DNA of 64,000 bases from Lewinellaceae bacterium (GTDB lineage Bacteria > Bacteroidota > Bacteroidia > Chitinophagales > Saprospiraceae), in the NCBI GenBank assembly GCA_024644235.1, contig JAHELJ010000012.1:1-64000 (forward strand). Reading direction: 5' to 3'. The notes under the pieces were generated by a model that saw only the letters and a program-made list of their open reading frames with translations, did no database searches and was not told where the DNA came from. Below are positions 27,296-36,043 of the stretch, piece after piece (positions within the stretch are counted from its first letter, which is position 1; the number at the start of each line of letters is the position of its first letter). A program made the translations under genes and the position numbers.

Positions 27296-27579
27296 TAAAT
27301 CTTGATTTCGCGGATGACTGGGTCATCCAGAGCCTCATTCAGCAGTTGAACAAGTTTGTCTCGCCCTGTATTGAGCTCTTCTCGCAGAGGTGCTGAATTA
27401 ACATTCACACTCAACCTCCCTTTCCGAAATCGAAAATCGGTGGTATAACTGGCGATGGTGGCTCCCAAATGTTTGCGCCAGGCAGCTTCTATCGACACCT
27501 GATAATACTTATCCCTTATCTTCGGACTATGCAGGAAATCTCCCAGGACCTCTTTAAGTGTACGTTCATTCTTCTTCAT
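27292..27579 (-). CDS. DUF721 / DciA-like protein
   Basis: 95 aa from the ATG at 27579; a longer frame from 27609 would overlap recF more. The sequence KKNERTLKEVLGDFL, AWRKHLGATIASYT and LSVNVNSAPLREEL matches the DUF721 family, whose member DciA loads the replicative helicase DnaB in many bacteria. It starts inside the 3' end of recF (14-bp overlap), so the two are co-translated and both concern DNA replication and repair. Confidence 0.85.
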   Translation of the reverse strand: MKKNERTLKEVLGDFLHSPKIRDKYYQVSIEAAWRKHLGATIASYTTDFRFRKGRLSVNVNSAPLREELNTGRDKLVQLLNEALDDPVIREIKIY

Positions 27580-28657
27580 TGCTCTTGCTCTTAGTGAGCT
27601 CAATTGCATTTATGGGTTGACTTCCCAGGATATTTTCAATTCTACTAAGACGTGTATCTGTGATCAAGATCTGGCCAAAGTTAGATTTTAATATCAGATC
27701 AATCAATCGCTTTACCCGTTGATGATCCAGACGGTCAAATAAATCATCCAGTAAAATAAGGGGAGGTAAATGCAACTGAGTGGACAAAACATGATGCTGG
27801 GCAAGCTTCATAGCTAAAACCAGATTTTTCTTTTGACCTTGGGATCCAAACATCCTGAAAGCCCTCGGACCGAGGTAGAATTCAATTTTATCCTTGTGTG
27901 GTCCTGTTTCAGTCCTTTTCAGGAAAATATCTCTTTTCCTGCTTTCCTGGCTTGCTTCAATGTAATCCTTCCCATCGAGAGATGGCAAGTACTTGACATC
28001 AATCTGTTCATCGACCTGCGCAATCCAATGATAGAAAACTTCCAATTGAGGTCGGAAGTTATCAATGAATGCCTTTCGCTTTGAAGTGATGTAAAGGGCT
28101 GAGGGTGCCATACGTGCATCGTAACTATCCAGCAGCATGTGATCAGGATTGACCGAAGTCTTGAGTACCACATTGCGCTGCTTCAATAGACGCTTGTAAT
28201 CCACCAGGTGATTCAAGTAGGTGTGGTCCGTTTGTGCCAGAGCCTGATCGACAAACCTCCTTCGATCCTGACTGAGGCCATTGACAAGGATCAAATCGTC
28301 TGGCGTGATCATCACCACCGGCATTGTGCCGATATGATCGCTAAGACGGTCGTATGCCTTACCATTCTTTTCCACTAACTTTTTCTTACCTCGTTCGTAT
28401 TTATTTACAAGGCGCACCTCTTGAGAATCTCGATTTAACCGCCCTTCAATTCGATAGAAATTAGATCCGTGTGTGATTAGTTTAAGATCCGGGACCCCAA
28501 AATAGCTTTTGGCTGTGGCCAGACAGTAGATCGCATCAAGCACATTGGTCTTTCCTGTACCATTCAGACCATGAATCACATTGATCTGTGGAGTAAACCG
28601 AAAAGAAGCAGATTGATGGCTCTTGAAATTTGTTAGATATAGCTCCGATAGGTGCAC
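27566..28657 (-). CDS. recF: DNA replication and repair protein RecF
   Basis: 363 aa, SMC-like ATPase that helps load RecA at single-strand gaps. It starts LSELYLTNFKSH. Walker A is GLNGTGKTNVLDAIY (about 31-45), the ABC signature is GSQGQKKNLVLAMKLAQ and Walker B is PLILLDDLFDRLD. It overlaps the dciA-like gene and is not next to dnaA or dnaN here, unlike the classical arrangement. Confidence 0.95.
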   Translation of the reverse strand: MHLSELYLTNFKSHQSASFRFTPQINVIHGLNGTGKTNVLDAIYCLATAKSYFGVPDLKLITHGSNFYRIEGRLNRDSQEVRLVNKYERGKKKLVEKNGKAYDRLSDHIGTMPVVMITPDDLILVNGLSQDRRRFVDQALAQTDHTYLNHLVDYKRLLKQRNVVLKTSVNPDHMLLDSYDARMAPSALYITSKRKAFIDNFRPQLEVFYHWIAQVDEQIDVKYLPSLDGKDYIEASQESRKRDIFLKRTETGPHKDKIEFYLGPRAFRMFGSQGQKKNLVLAMKLAQHHVLSTQLHLPPLILLDDLFDRLDHQRVKRLIDLILKSNFGQILITDTRLSRIENILGSQPINAIELTKSKSNEEE

Positions 28658-28720
28658 GATTATCGCCTTTGACGCAGGCTCACAATTATACGTAAAAGGC
28701 GGTCAGAAAATATATTTTGA

Positions 28721-28728
28721 TAACTTTG
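28721..28728 (+). promoter_or_regulatory. -7 box of pdhA
   Basis: TAACTTTG matches TAnnTTTG, predicting a leader of about 29 nt before the ATG at 28763. No -33 TTTG is clear. Confidence 0.35.
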
Positions 28729-28762
28729 GACCGAACCTTGTAGTTTATTTTCACTAGATTCT

Positions 28763-29773
28763 ATGGGAAAGGTAGCTGAGAAACCAAAGACAAAACACTC
28801 GAAGGAGACTTACCTGCAGTGGTACGATATTATGCTGCTCATCCGTCGCTTTGAAGAACGTACCCTGATGGCTTACGGGCAAAACAAAGTACGAGGATTT
28901 TGTCATGTCTATATTGGACAGGAAGCAATTGCTGCCGGACTGGTCAGTGCTATCCGTCCGGAAGATGCAATCATTACAGCATATCGCCAACACGGTATTG
29001 CCCTGGCCCGTGGATTGAGTCCAAAGGCATGCATGGCTGAATTGTTTGGGAAAGAGACAGGTATTGTAAAGGGCAAGGGAGGGTCCATGCATTTCTTCAG
29101 TAAGGAAAAAAGGTATTTCGGTGGAAATGGCATCGTCGGAGCCCAGATTCCCATTGGCACAGGCATCGCTTTTGCTGAGAAGTATAAGGGTACTGACAAT
29201 CTCTGTGTAACCATGTTTGGAGATGGAGCAGCCAGGCAAGGTGCTCTTTTCGAGTCTTTCAATATGGCTGAGACCTGGGATTTACCTGTCCTGTATATCT
29301 GTGAGAATAATCAGTATGCCATGGGTACATCCGTCGAGCGAACCAGCAATGTCACTGACATTTACAAGATTGGAGCTGCCTTTGATATGCCTTCCGAACC
29401 TGTTGATGCGATGGATCCGGTTGAGGTTCACGAAGCATTAACAGAAGCTGCCAACTACATACGAAGCGGAAAGGGTCCTTATTTTCTTGAAATGAAGACT
29501 TACCGTTATAAAGGACATAGCGTCTCAGATCCAGCCCGGTACCGAAGCAAAGACGAGTTGAAACAGTACCAGGAACAAGATCCAATCAAACGGCTTGAAA
29601 ACAAGATACTTGAAGAGGGTATTGCCTCTAAAGATGAAATTCAAGAAATCAAAGACAGGGTTAAGAAAACAGTGCTGGAAGCAGTAGAATTTGCCGAAAA
29701 CTCAGCCTATCCTGACCCTTCCGAGTTGTATACAGACAACTACCTACAGCCTGATTTTCCATTCACAACTTAG
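28763..29773 (+). CDS. pdhA: Pyruvate dehydrogenase E1 component, alpha subunit
   Basis: 336 aa, thiamine-diphosphate-dependent subunit that decarboxylates pyruvate for the PDH complex. The family opening MLLIRRFEERTLMAYGQNKV and the cofactor-binding region GDGAARQGALFESF...ICENN are clear, as is the phosphorylation-loop-like YRYKGHSVSDPARYRSKDEL. The beta subunit and E2 genes are not adjacent, as in several other Bacteroidota where pdhA stands apart. A branched-chain 2-oxoacid E1 alpha is the main alternative. Confidence 0.93.
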   Translation: MGKVAEKPKTKHSKETYLQWYDIMLLIRRFEERTLMAYGQNKVRGFCHVYIGQEAIAAGLVSAIRPEDAIITAYRQHGIALARGLSPKACMAELFGKETGIVKGKGGSMHFFSKEKRYFGGNGIVGAQIPIGTGIAFAEKYKGTDNLCVTMFGDGAARQGALFESFNMAETWDLPVLYICENNQYAMGTSVERTSNVTDIYKIGAAFDMPSEPVDAMDPVEVHEALTEAANYIRSGKGPYFLEMKTYRYKGHSVSDPARYRSKDELKQYQEQDPIKRLENKILEEGIASKDEIQEIKDRVKKTVLEAVEFAENSAYPDPSELYTDNYLQPDFPFTT

Positions 29774-29834
29774 TCAGGGCATGACCAGGAACACCTGGAT
29801 GGCTCATTTCATTATCATATTCTGTCATTAGTTA

Positions 29835-29842
29835 TATCTTTG
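29835..29842 (+). promoter_or_regulatory. -7 box of the TPR protein gene
   Basis: TATCTTTG matches TAnnTTTG, 23 nt before the ATG at 29866. The predicted leader is about 18 nt. Confidence 0.4.
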
Positions 29843-29865
29843 CGCAAATTTTTGAGGAACGTTAT

Positions 29866-30564
29866 ATGGCTACAAGAAGGAAAACAAAGAGACAGCAGAA
29901 AGAGACTATTGTTGATATAGTAGAAGCTAAGGATAAAGCGCAGGATATTTTTGAGTCCAATCAGCGTCTAATCATGGCCGTATTAGGTGTCATCGCATTG
30001 ATAGTTGGTGGCTACTTTGCTTATAAGTTCATGATCCTGCAACCCAAAGAAAAGGAAGCTGCCGAGCAAATCTTCCAAGCAGAATTGCAGTTTGAAAGAG
30101 ATTCTTTTGAATTGGCCCTGCTGAATCCTGGTGGAGGATATAGTGGTTTTCTCGATATCATAGATTCTTACAAGGGTACAAAAACCGCCAATCTGGCTAG
30201 CTATTATGCTGGTATCTGCTATCTGCATCTTGGCAAATTTGATGCTGCGATTAGTTATTTGAAAGATTTCAAACCCGACGGGAGTGTCACTCCAATTATG
30301 AAACACGGGGCGATGGGAGATGCCTATTCCGAGCTTGGTCAAATGGATAATGCCATAGCCAGCTACAAGAAAGCAGTGAATGCCAGTGACAATAATTTTC
30401 TAACACCTTATTATCTCAAGAAGCTAGGCTTGCTATACGAGAATCAAGGCGACTATCAAGCCGCTGTAAGTACCTTTGAGAGAATCAAACAGGATTACGC
30501 TAAGAGCCAGGATGGATTTAATATTGATAAATACATCCAACGTGCCTCATCGTACTTGAATTGA
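29866..30564 (+). CDS. Membrane-anchored tetratricopeptide repeat protein
   Basis: 232 aa. There is a basic cytosolic N-terminus (ATRRKTKRQQK), a single membrane span at about 36-57 (LIMAVLGVIALIVGGYFAYK), then a periplasmic helical domain with at least two TPR units: AYSELGQMDNAIASYKKAV and LGLLYENQGDYQAAVSTFE. The topology resembles the YfgM/ancillary SecYEG group of TPR proteins, which assist folding at the translocon; that link is inference. It is probably the first gene of a unit with ribH (67 nt downstream). Confidence 0.85.
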   Translation: MATRRKTKRQQKETIVDIVEAKDKAQDIFESNQRLIMAVLGVIALIVGGYFAYKFMILQPKEKEAAEQIFQAELQFERDSFELALLNPGGGYSGFLDIIDSYKGTKTANLASYYAGICYLHLGKFDAAISYLKDFKPDGSVTPIMKHGAMGDAYSELGQMDNAIASYKKAVNASDNNFLTPYYLKKLGLLYENQGDYQAAVSTFERIKQDYAKSQDGFNIDKYIQRASSYLN

Positions 30565-30631
30565 GCAGAATTACTGCATCTTATTTCATTGAATTTGACT
30601 GATTATCTTCGCTCAGAAGAAATGAAGGCAT

Positions 30632-31147
30632 ATGAGTACCGCGGATCGCAATTTGTCTGATTACGATAGATCCAACCTTCCCGATATATCTGCTTTGAAG
30701 TTTGGCATAGTCGTTTCGAATTGGAATGCCGAAATCACCAATGCTCTCAAGGACGGATGTGTGGACACCTTGAAGGGACATGGGGCATCAGATGAGAATA
30801 TCTTCATTATTCAGGTTCCGGGATCGTTTGAATTACCCGCTGGAGCACGTATGATTGACGACAAATACAATCTTGATGCGGTGATTTGCCTCGGTTGCGT
30901 CATCAAAGGGGAAACTAGCCACAATGAATATATCAACCAGGCGGTTGCAACCGGTCTAGTTCAGCTTGGAATTGCCAGATCCAAACCATTCATTTTTGGC
31001 ATCCTAACTCCTGATAACCAAAAGCAGGCTAGGGACCGGGCAGGTGGAAAGCATGGAAATAAAGGGGTCGAAGCTGCTGTGGCTGCCATAGAGATGGCTA
31101 CCTTGAAAAAGGAATTGCAAAATTCTAAGAAAAAAATTGGCTTCTGA
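30632..31147 (+). CDS. ribH: 6,7-dimethyl-8-ribityllumazine synthase
   Basis: 171 aa. It condenses 5-amino-6-ribitylaminouracil with dihydroxybutanone phosphate in riboflavin synthesis, normally as a 60-mer or decamer shell. Landmarks are VSNWNAEIT, VPGSFELPAGAR, CLGCVIKGETSHNEYI (with the catalytic His) and FGILTPDNQKQARDRAGG. The C-terminal tail is lysine-rich. One base separates its stop from the MBL hydrolase ATG, so they are likely co-translated. No other rib genes or FMN riboswitch are seen nearby. Confidence 0.97.
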   Translation: MSTADRNLSDYDRSNLPDISALKFGIVVSNWNAEITNALKDGCVDTLKGHGASDENIFIIQVPGSFELPAGARMIDDKYNLDAVICLGCVIKGETSHNEYINQAVATGLVQLGIARSKPFIFGILTPDNQKQARDRAGGKHGNKGVEAAVAAIEMATLKKELQNSKKKIGF

Positions 31148-31148
31148 A

Positions 31149-31994
31149 ATGAAAGTCACTCCTGTTGAAGCTGGAAGGTTTAAACTTGATGGTGGTGCCA
31201 TGTTTGGTGTGGTGCCAAAAAGGATGTGGAACAAATTGAATCCGGCTGATGATGAAAACATGTGTTCCTGGACGATGCGGAGCATCCTGATCGAATTCGG
31301 AGATAGGAAAATTCTGGTGGACACAGGCATTGGGTTTAAGCAAGGGGAAAAATTCAGATCGCATTTCTACCCTCATGGAAGGGAACTGGACGAATCTTTG
31401 AGAGAATTATTGATCACTCCAGAGGAAATTACCGATGTCTTTATCACCCATTTTCACTTTGACCATGTGGGGGGAGCTCTGCTGAAAGACGAACAAGGCA
31501 TAATCACTCCCACCTTTCCCAATGCCACCTACTGGTCCAACCAATTGCACTATGAATGGGCAGTAAATCCAAATCCCCGTGAAGCGGCTTCCTTCCTGCC
31601 GGAGAATTTTCTACCCCTAAAAGATCTTGGGGTGCTAAAATTCATTGATGTCCAGAAGGATGATCTTGAATGGATGGGCGGTATCGAGGTCCGAACGATT
31701 TATGGTCATACCGAGGGCCAGATGATTCTCCTAATTCCCGTAAAACCTGATGAAAAGCTCGTTTACTGCGCTGACCTGATACCTTCATCTTGGCACATCA
31801 GACTGCCTTACATTATGGCTTATGACATGAGACCTATGGTCACCCTGGAGGAAAAAATCAGACTCCTGGGAGAATGTGTTTCTGACAACCATACTTTATT
31901 CTTCGAGCACGACCCATTCACAATTAGTTCCAAAGTCCACAAGGATGAAAGAGGGAGGTTTCAGCCCATTTACCCAACCACCGAAACGAACTAA
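31149..31994 (+). CDS. MBL-fold metallo-hydrolase
   Basis: 281 aa. The metal site HFHFDH is at residues 101-106 (ITHFHFDHVGG). Further ligands are the His in YGHTEGQM, the Asp in CADLIPS and a His near the C-terminus (FEHDP). The spacing resembles lactonase-like and other small-molecule hydrolases of the superfamily; the substrate cannot be told. I use the ATG at 31149, 1 nt after the ribH stop; the frame also has a TTG at 31137. Its stop interlocks with that of the convergent RNA-ligase-like gene. Confidence 0.88.
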   Translation: MKVTPVEAGRFKLDGGAMFGVVPKRMWNKLNPADDENMCSWTMRSILIEFGDRKILVDTGIGFKQGEKFRSHFYPHGRELDESLRELLITPEEITDVFITHFHFDHVGGALLKDEQGIITPTFPNATYWSNQLHYEWAVNPNPREAASFLPENFLPLKDLGVLKFIDVQKDDLEWMGGIEVRTIYGHTEGQMILLIPVKPDEKLVYCADLIPSSWHIRLPYIMAYDMRPMVTLEEKIRLLGECVSDNHTLFFEHDPFTISSKVHKDERGRFQPIYPTTETN

Positions 31995-32536
31995 TTTTTT
32001 TCCAACGGGATTTGGGACCTCACCGACCACCGGCCGTCCAGGTGAACCAGGATATATATCGAATCTACGGTAAACCTTCGACGATAGTCTTTCGACCTGA
32101 AGTAGTCCCATGCCCTAAAAAAACTCGACTTCGACAGATCCTTGAAGGCGACCGTCATGTGAGGCCGATAATGTGTCCTACGCTCGGGCTCAAGACTCCA
32201 CTGCCTTTTGAAGAGTTCCTTCAGAAGGAGATGTTGACGACTGAGATCGGAATTGGGCATGACATCAATGTAGATCACCCTCGGCTTGAAACAGGCAAAT
32301 CCATTCAATTCGATTTCAAATTGTTTTGATCTGATCAATTGCTGTTGTAAGACTACCACTATGTGCTCTAGTCTGGCCTCCTGCCACCAAAAAGGGGGAA
32401 CCATGGTGATATGCGCAGGTGATTTTAAGGCGTGGGATGATCCGAACTTCTGCGACGCGATACTCTTGAAGTGGTTGACTTCTGCCTCTATCTCTGGTGG
32501 AGGTATCAGGGCGAGGAAATAGAGTTGTTGGCTCAC
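31991..32536 (-). CDS. 2'-5' RNA ligase / cyclic phosphodiesterase family protein
   Basis: 181 aa. Two HxT-type motifs, HITM (in SPAHITMVPP) and HMTV (in YRPHMTVAFKDL), define the 2H phosphoesterase superfamily. These enzymes act on 2',3'-cyclic phosphates or 2'-5' linkages in RNA or nucleotides. I use the GTG at 32536 (SQQLYFLALIPPPE), where the fold begins; the frame is open to 32665 but that would overlap the divergent gene. A TAnnTTTG box at 32576-32569 fits this start. Confidence 0.82.
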   Translation of the reverse strand: MSQQLYFLALIPPPEIEAEVNHFKSIASQKFGSSHALKSPAHITMVPPFWWQEARLEHIVVVLQQQLIRSKQFEIELNGFACFKPRVIYIDVMPNSDLSRQHLLLKELFKRQWSLEPERRTHYRPHMTVAFKDLSKSSFFRAWDYFRSKDYRRRFTVDSIYILVHLDGRWSVRSQIPLEKN

Positions 32537-32556
32537 ATCAGTTCCTTTGATAGGAT

Positions 32557-32576
32557 TGAGAATCTCAGCAAATTTA
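32557..32576 (-). promoter_or_regulatory. -7 box and adjoining palindrome of the 2H phosphoesterase gene
   Basis: TAAATTTG (32576-32569, minus strand) is followed directly by the palindrome TGAGA-A-TCTCA (32557-32567), which would cover the transcript start. It sits in the 53-bp gap between divergent genes, so a bound protein could affect both. Confidence 0.35.
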
Positions 32577-32589
32577 TAGAACTTCCAAT

Positions 32590-33225
32590 ATGAACCTGGA
32601 ATATTTGATATATATATCGCTGATCCTCTGCTGTTTGGCTGTCGATTGCGAGACTCGAACCACAACCCAGGATATGGTAGAACCGGAATTTGTTGAGGCA
32701 GACAGACAGTATGCTAATGTATTCAAAAGTCTTGATGGATCCTGGAAGGGCACCTTTACCGTCTACCGAAAACAAGGACGGCAGTCAAAAAAAAGCGACA
32801 TACCGACTCCTTGGGACCAGACATACCTGGAGTCGCTGGATCTTGAAATTCAGGACCAAATCCAGGTAAGCCAGCACTATGAATCAATGTCACCCTATTT
32901 TCAGAAGGTCAAGATCATCGATACCTACCAGAAGGACAATGAAACACATGTCCGGGAATCTGCCGGTGTAAATAAAGTGGAAAATGGCAGGTTGTGGTGT
33001 GTGGTGGATAAACCTGATGAACGGGTGGTGCATCAAGGTACTTTGGAGGACGCTCACACGATCATTTGGTCAAGAGACGAACTCAGCCCTCTTAGAGTCG
33101 AGTACTTTCGCGAGATGGTACTTGATGAGAATTACACCATTGTTGGCTATGGTTACTATGGTAGCGATGATCCAAGTTTAGAACCGGTGACGTGGTTTCA
33201 TGGTCAATATCAACGTGTTAGATAA
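32590..33225 (+). CDS. Hypothetical exported protein, possible lipoprotein
   Basis: 211 aa, not recognised. A hydrophobic N-terminus (YLIYISLILCCLAVDC) could be a lipoprotein signal with Cys20, although the lipobox LAVDC is imperfect. The mature part is rich in charged and aromatic residues, with a GSWKGTFTVYRKQG strand pair near 50-65 and WFHGQYQRVR at the end. This is suggestive of a small all-beta, lipocalin- or CpcT-like fold, but no motif settles it. It lies between the 2H phosphoesterase gene (divergent) and a T9SS cargo gene. Confidence 0.7.
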   Translation: MNLEYLIYISLILCCLAVDCETRTTTQDMVEPEFVEADRQYANVFKSLDGSWKGTFTVYRKQGRQSKKSDIPTPWDQTYLESLDLEIQDQIQVSQHYESMSPYFQKVKIIDTYQKDNETHVRESAGVNKVENGRLWCVVDKPDERVVHQGTLEDAHTIIWSRDELSPLRVEYFREMVLDENYTIVGYGYYGSDDPSLEPVTWFHGQYQRVR

Positions 33226-33322
33226 AAATCTGACATCAATCAAGAAAAGTCATAACTTTCGGTGACCTTCCCGATCTTATTCCGTCTCTACGTCATTAAG
33301 AAGAATTCAAAACCGTTTCAAC

Positions 33323-34489
33323 ATGAAATACATCCAATTCAGTGGCTTGCTAGTCATGCTACTAACACTCACCACCACAATTCACGGTCAGCTCCCTCTA
33401 TCTGAAGTTTTTGATATGTCAAGTGGAGCATCTTATATTATGGATAAACAACCTCAAGGAGCGAAAACTTACCCAAAGAATATGGTTATTCGTTTCTGCA
33501 CGGTCTGTAACCAGAAAGGCAATTTCACCGACGATCTAACCGCTGAAGCAGATCATCACGAAGGTGGTGGAGCCGGAAAATGGCGGGGTGAAGGTAATGA
33601 TGGCGTATCGGTTCGTGGAGGAACAGATATGACCCGGGCTAGTTTTTTGGTGCGTCTCAATAGCACAGGAAGAAGTAACATAGCAGTCGGATGGACTGTT
33701 AGGGATATCGTCTCAAATGTGAATACTAATTGTCTGGAACTGCAATGGCGGGTGGGTGACTCGGGCAGCTGGAACAATGTAAGTGGAGATCTTTATTGTC
33801 AAGGTGCTCAATCCTCAGGATCGAGCTTTCAAGTGACACTTCCAGATCTTGCTGCAAATCAGTCAGATTTGCGAGTGAGATGGATATACTATGAAACAGG
33901 ATCTGGAGCGAGAGACCGTCTGGCTCTTGACGACATCCTGATCACATCTGCCTCTTCATCTGATGTGGTACTGCCCCTGAGAGTGAGGGACTTTCAACTT
34001 GAAAAGGATAATCAGGGCATTCGTCTAACATGGTTTGCTACTAACTTGGAAGAGATCGAATTTTTTGAGGTTGAGGAAAGTAGAGACGGTATGCACTTTG
34101 AAAAGATCGAGCGGATACCAAATTATACTCCTGGCAATTCAGAGCAATTTACTTCTTATCGTAGTGATCTATCACAGGGCCGCTATTATTATCGGATTGC
34201 TCAAGTCGATCTTGACGGGATGATTCACTATACACCGGTAAAAACACTCGAATTTCACCTGGAGACAACGACGATCACGGTATATCCCACGATTGCAACC
34301 GATGAACTGATGATTATGGGTGCCGATGGCAACAGGATAAAGATCGTTAATTCGGATGGTCAGATTTGCTATTCAGGTGCACGGAATTCCAGCAATGTGA
34401 TTGATGTTTCAGGTCTTCTCCCTGGTATCTATTTTGTAGTAGTGGAAAGCGGAACTAACAAAAGTTCCTTCACCATAATGAAAGCATAG
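33323..34489 (+). CDS. Secreted protein with T9SS type A sorting domain
   Basis: 388 aa with a signal peptide (TTTIHGQ). Residues about 30-215 form a beta-rich domain with LRVRWIYYETGSGARDRLAL-DDI, like jelly-roll domains of Bacteroidota secreted proteins. Then comes the module LTWFATNLEEIEFFEVEESR...YYYRIAQVDLDG (about 230-305), also found in the proteins at 19665 and 40664. A short T9SS C-terminal domain ends with LLPGIYFVVVESG. No catalytic site is seen. It is followed by a strong hairpin terminator. Confidence 0.85.
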   Translation: MKYIQFSGLLVMLLTLTTTIHGQLPLSEVFDMSSGASYIMDKQPQGAKTYPKNMVIRFCTVCNQKGNFTDDLTAEADHHEGGGAGKWRGEGNDGVSVRGGTDMTRASFLVRLNSTGRSNIAVGWTVRDIVSNVNTNCLELQWRVGDSGSWNNVSGDLYCQGAQSSGSSFQVTLPDLAANQSDLRVRWIYYETGSGARDRLALDDILITSASSSDVVLPLRVRDFQLEKDNQGIRLTWFATNLEEIEFFEVEESRDGMHFEKIERIPNYTPGNSEQFTSYRSDLSQGRYYYRIAQVDLDGMIHYTPVKTLEFHLETTTITVYPTIATDELMIMGADGNRIKIVNSDGQICYSGARNSSNVIDVSGLLPGIYFVVVESGTNKSSFTIMKA

Positions 34490-34520
34490 TTCTTCTTGTA
34501 AAGAAGTACGTGTGCAATTG

Positions 34521-34556
34521 AGGGACCGCTCCTTCCCGGGAGGGTCCCTTTTTCTT
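34521..34556 (+). terminator. Intrinsic terminator after the T9SS cargo gene
   Basis: AGGGACC (34521-34527) pairs with GGTCCCT (34543-34549). A further CTCC/GGAG pairing forms inside with one bulged G, and TTTTTCTTTC follows. It lies 31 nt after the stop, between two convergent genes. Confidence 0.8.
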
Positions 34557-34586
34557 TCATGTAAAATCCACGATTTGATAATTGTA

Positions 34587-35927
34587 CTAGCATTCAAATT
34601 CCAAACGCATCGCCACCCCCTCAGTTTTTTCAAAGGATCCTTCGGAATAAACGTTTTGACCATTAAGAATGACCTGTCGGATTGATCCCCTTAGCTTCCG
34701 ACCTTCCAACGGACTCCAACCACATTTGTAAAATATGGATTCTCGACCAAGAACCCATTCAGCATCAGGATCTACTAGGATAACATCTGCGAAATAACCC
34801 TCTCTCAGAAAACCGCGCCCCTTCAACCGGAAGCAAATCGCTGGTGAATGACACATCTTCTCTACCATCTTAGGCAAAGTGATCGCCTTCTGATGGTAGA
34901 AATGCAACATAATGTTTAGACTATGCTGAACAAGTGGCAGTCCACTTGGAGCATCGACATACGGGTGCATCTTCTCATCCCATGTGTGGGGAGCATGATC
35001 GGTGGCAATAATGTCAAGGCGGTCATCCAGCATGGCCTGGAATAAAGCCACCTTGTTTTCAGGAGCTTTGATGGCTGGATTGCATTTGATTCGGTTGCCC
35101 AGGGTCTCGTAATCATCAGCATCAAAATAAAGGTGATGCACACAAACCTCAGCCGTTATTTTCTTTTCAGTCAAGTGAAGCTCATTCTTAAAGAGAGCGA
35201 TCTCCTCAGCTGTCGAGATATGTAATACGTGGAGCCTGGTACCCAGCTCTTTTGCCAGCTTTACCGCCAAAGTGGAACTCGCAAGACAGCCAGCATTGTT
35301 CCTGATCACCGGATGGTGCTTGGCCTGCAAATTTTCAGCACCATAGATATTGAGCAGTCGCTCCAGATTTGATTTGATGGTGGCTTCGTCTTCACAATGG
35401 GTGGCAATAAGTAACGGACAATCAGCAAAGACCTTTCTAAGGGTGGCTTCATCGTCAACCAGGAGATTGCCTGTGCTTGATCCCATGAAGATTTTTACCC
35501 CACATACTTGACTAGGATCGGTCCGCATCACCTCATCGTAATTATCATTGGAGGTGCCCATGAAGAAGGAATAATTCGCGGCGGAAGTCCTTCTGGCGAT
35601 TTCGTATTTGTCGGCTAGAAGTTCTTGAGTCAGCGCCGGAGGCTTCGTATTGGGCATCTCCATAAAGGAAGTCACTCCACCAGCGATGGCTGCTCTTGAT
35701 TCGCTAGCAATCGTGGCTTTGTGTGTCAAACCAGGCTCACGAAAATGTACCTGATCGTCAATAATACCAGGCATGACAATCAGTCCTTCAGCGTCTATCT
35801 CACGACTCACTGGTTGGTCTATGACGCCACCTATCTTTTCTATTCGATCATTAACAATAAGAAGATCACCTTGGGTCTCTTTGCCCTCATTAATCAGGAT
35901 TCCATTCTTGATCAAAATGCTACTCAT
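34587..35927 (-). CDS. pyrC: Dihydroorotase
   Basis: 446 aa, type I dihydroorotase/amidohydrolase, which cyclises carbamoyl aspartate in pyrimidine synthesis. Landmarks are PGIIDDQVHFREPGLTHK (57-68), EMPNTKP, the carbamylated-lysine region GVKIFMGSSTG, THCEDE, HVLHIST and ATDHAPHT. In the first motif the usual HxH is QxH: Gln59 stands where the first metal-binding His is expected, with His61 kept. I believe this occurs in some other Bacteroidota, but an allantoinase- or DHOase-like variant should be kept in mind. Carbamoyl phosphate synthase and ATCase genes are not nearby. Confidence 0.9.
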   Translation of the reverse strand: MSSILIKNGILINEGKETQGDLLIVNDRIEKIGGVIDQPVSREIDAEGLIVMPGIIDDQVHFREPGLTHKATIASESRAAIAGGVTSFMEMPNTKPPALTQELLADKYEIARRTSAANYSFFMGTSNDNYDEVMRTDPSQVCGVKIFMGSSTGNLLVDDEATLRKVFADCPLLIATHCEDEATIKSNLERLLNIYGAENLQAKHHPVIRNNAGCLASSTLAVKLAKELGTRLHVLHISTAEEIALFKNELHLTEKKITAEVCVHHLYFDADDYETLGNRIKCNPAIKAPENKVALFQAMLDDRLDIIATDHAPHTWDEKMHPYVDAPSGLPLVQHSLNIMLHFYHQKAITLPKMVEKMCHSPAICFRLKGRGFLREGYFADVILVDPDAEWVLGRESIFYKCGWSPLEGRKLRGSIRQVILNGQNVYSEGSFEKTEGVAMRLEFEC

Positions 35928-36043
35928 CTCCCAGAACTGTTCGGCAATTTAGACCTTTTATCCAGAGTCTTCGCATGATTTTGATCACAAATTCGGCATC
36001 AAGATTTACTATTTTGCGCCTTCAATAGAAACGGACCAGCGGT

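Noticed and set aside
28754-29239. 161-codon minus-strand frame in pdhA
   Set aside because: It mirrors the conserved TPP-binding E1 alpha coding sequence and has no independent support.
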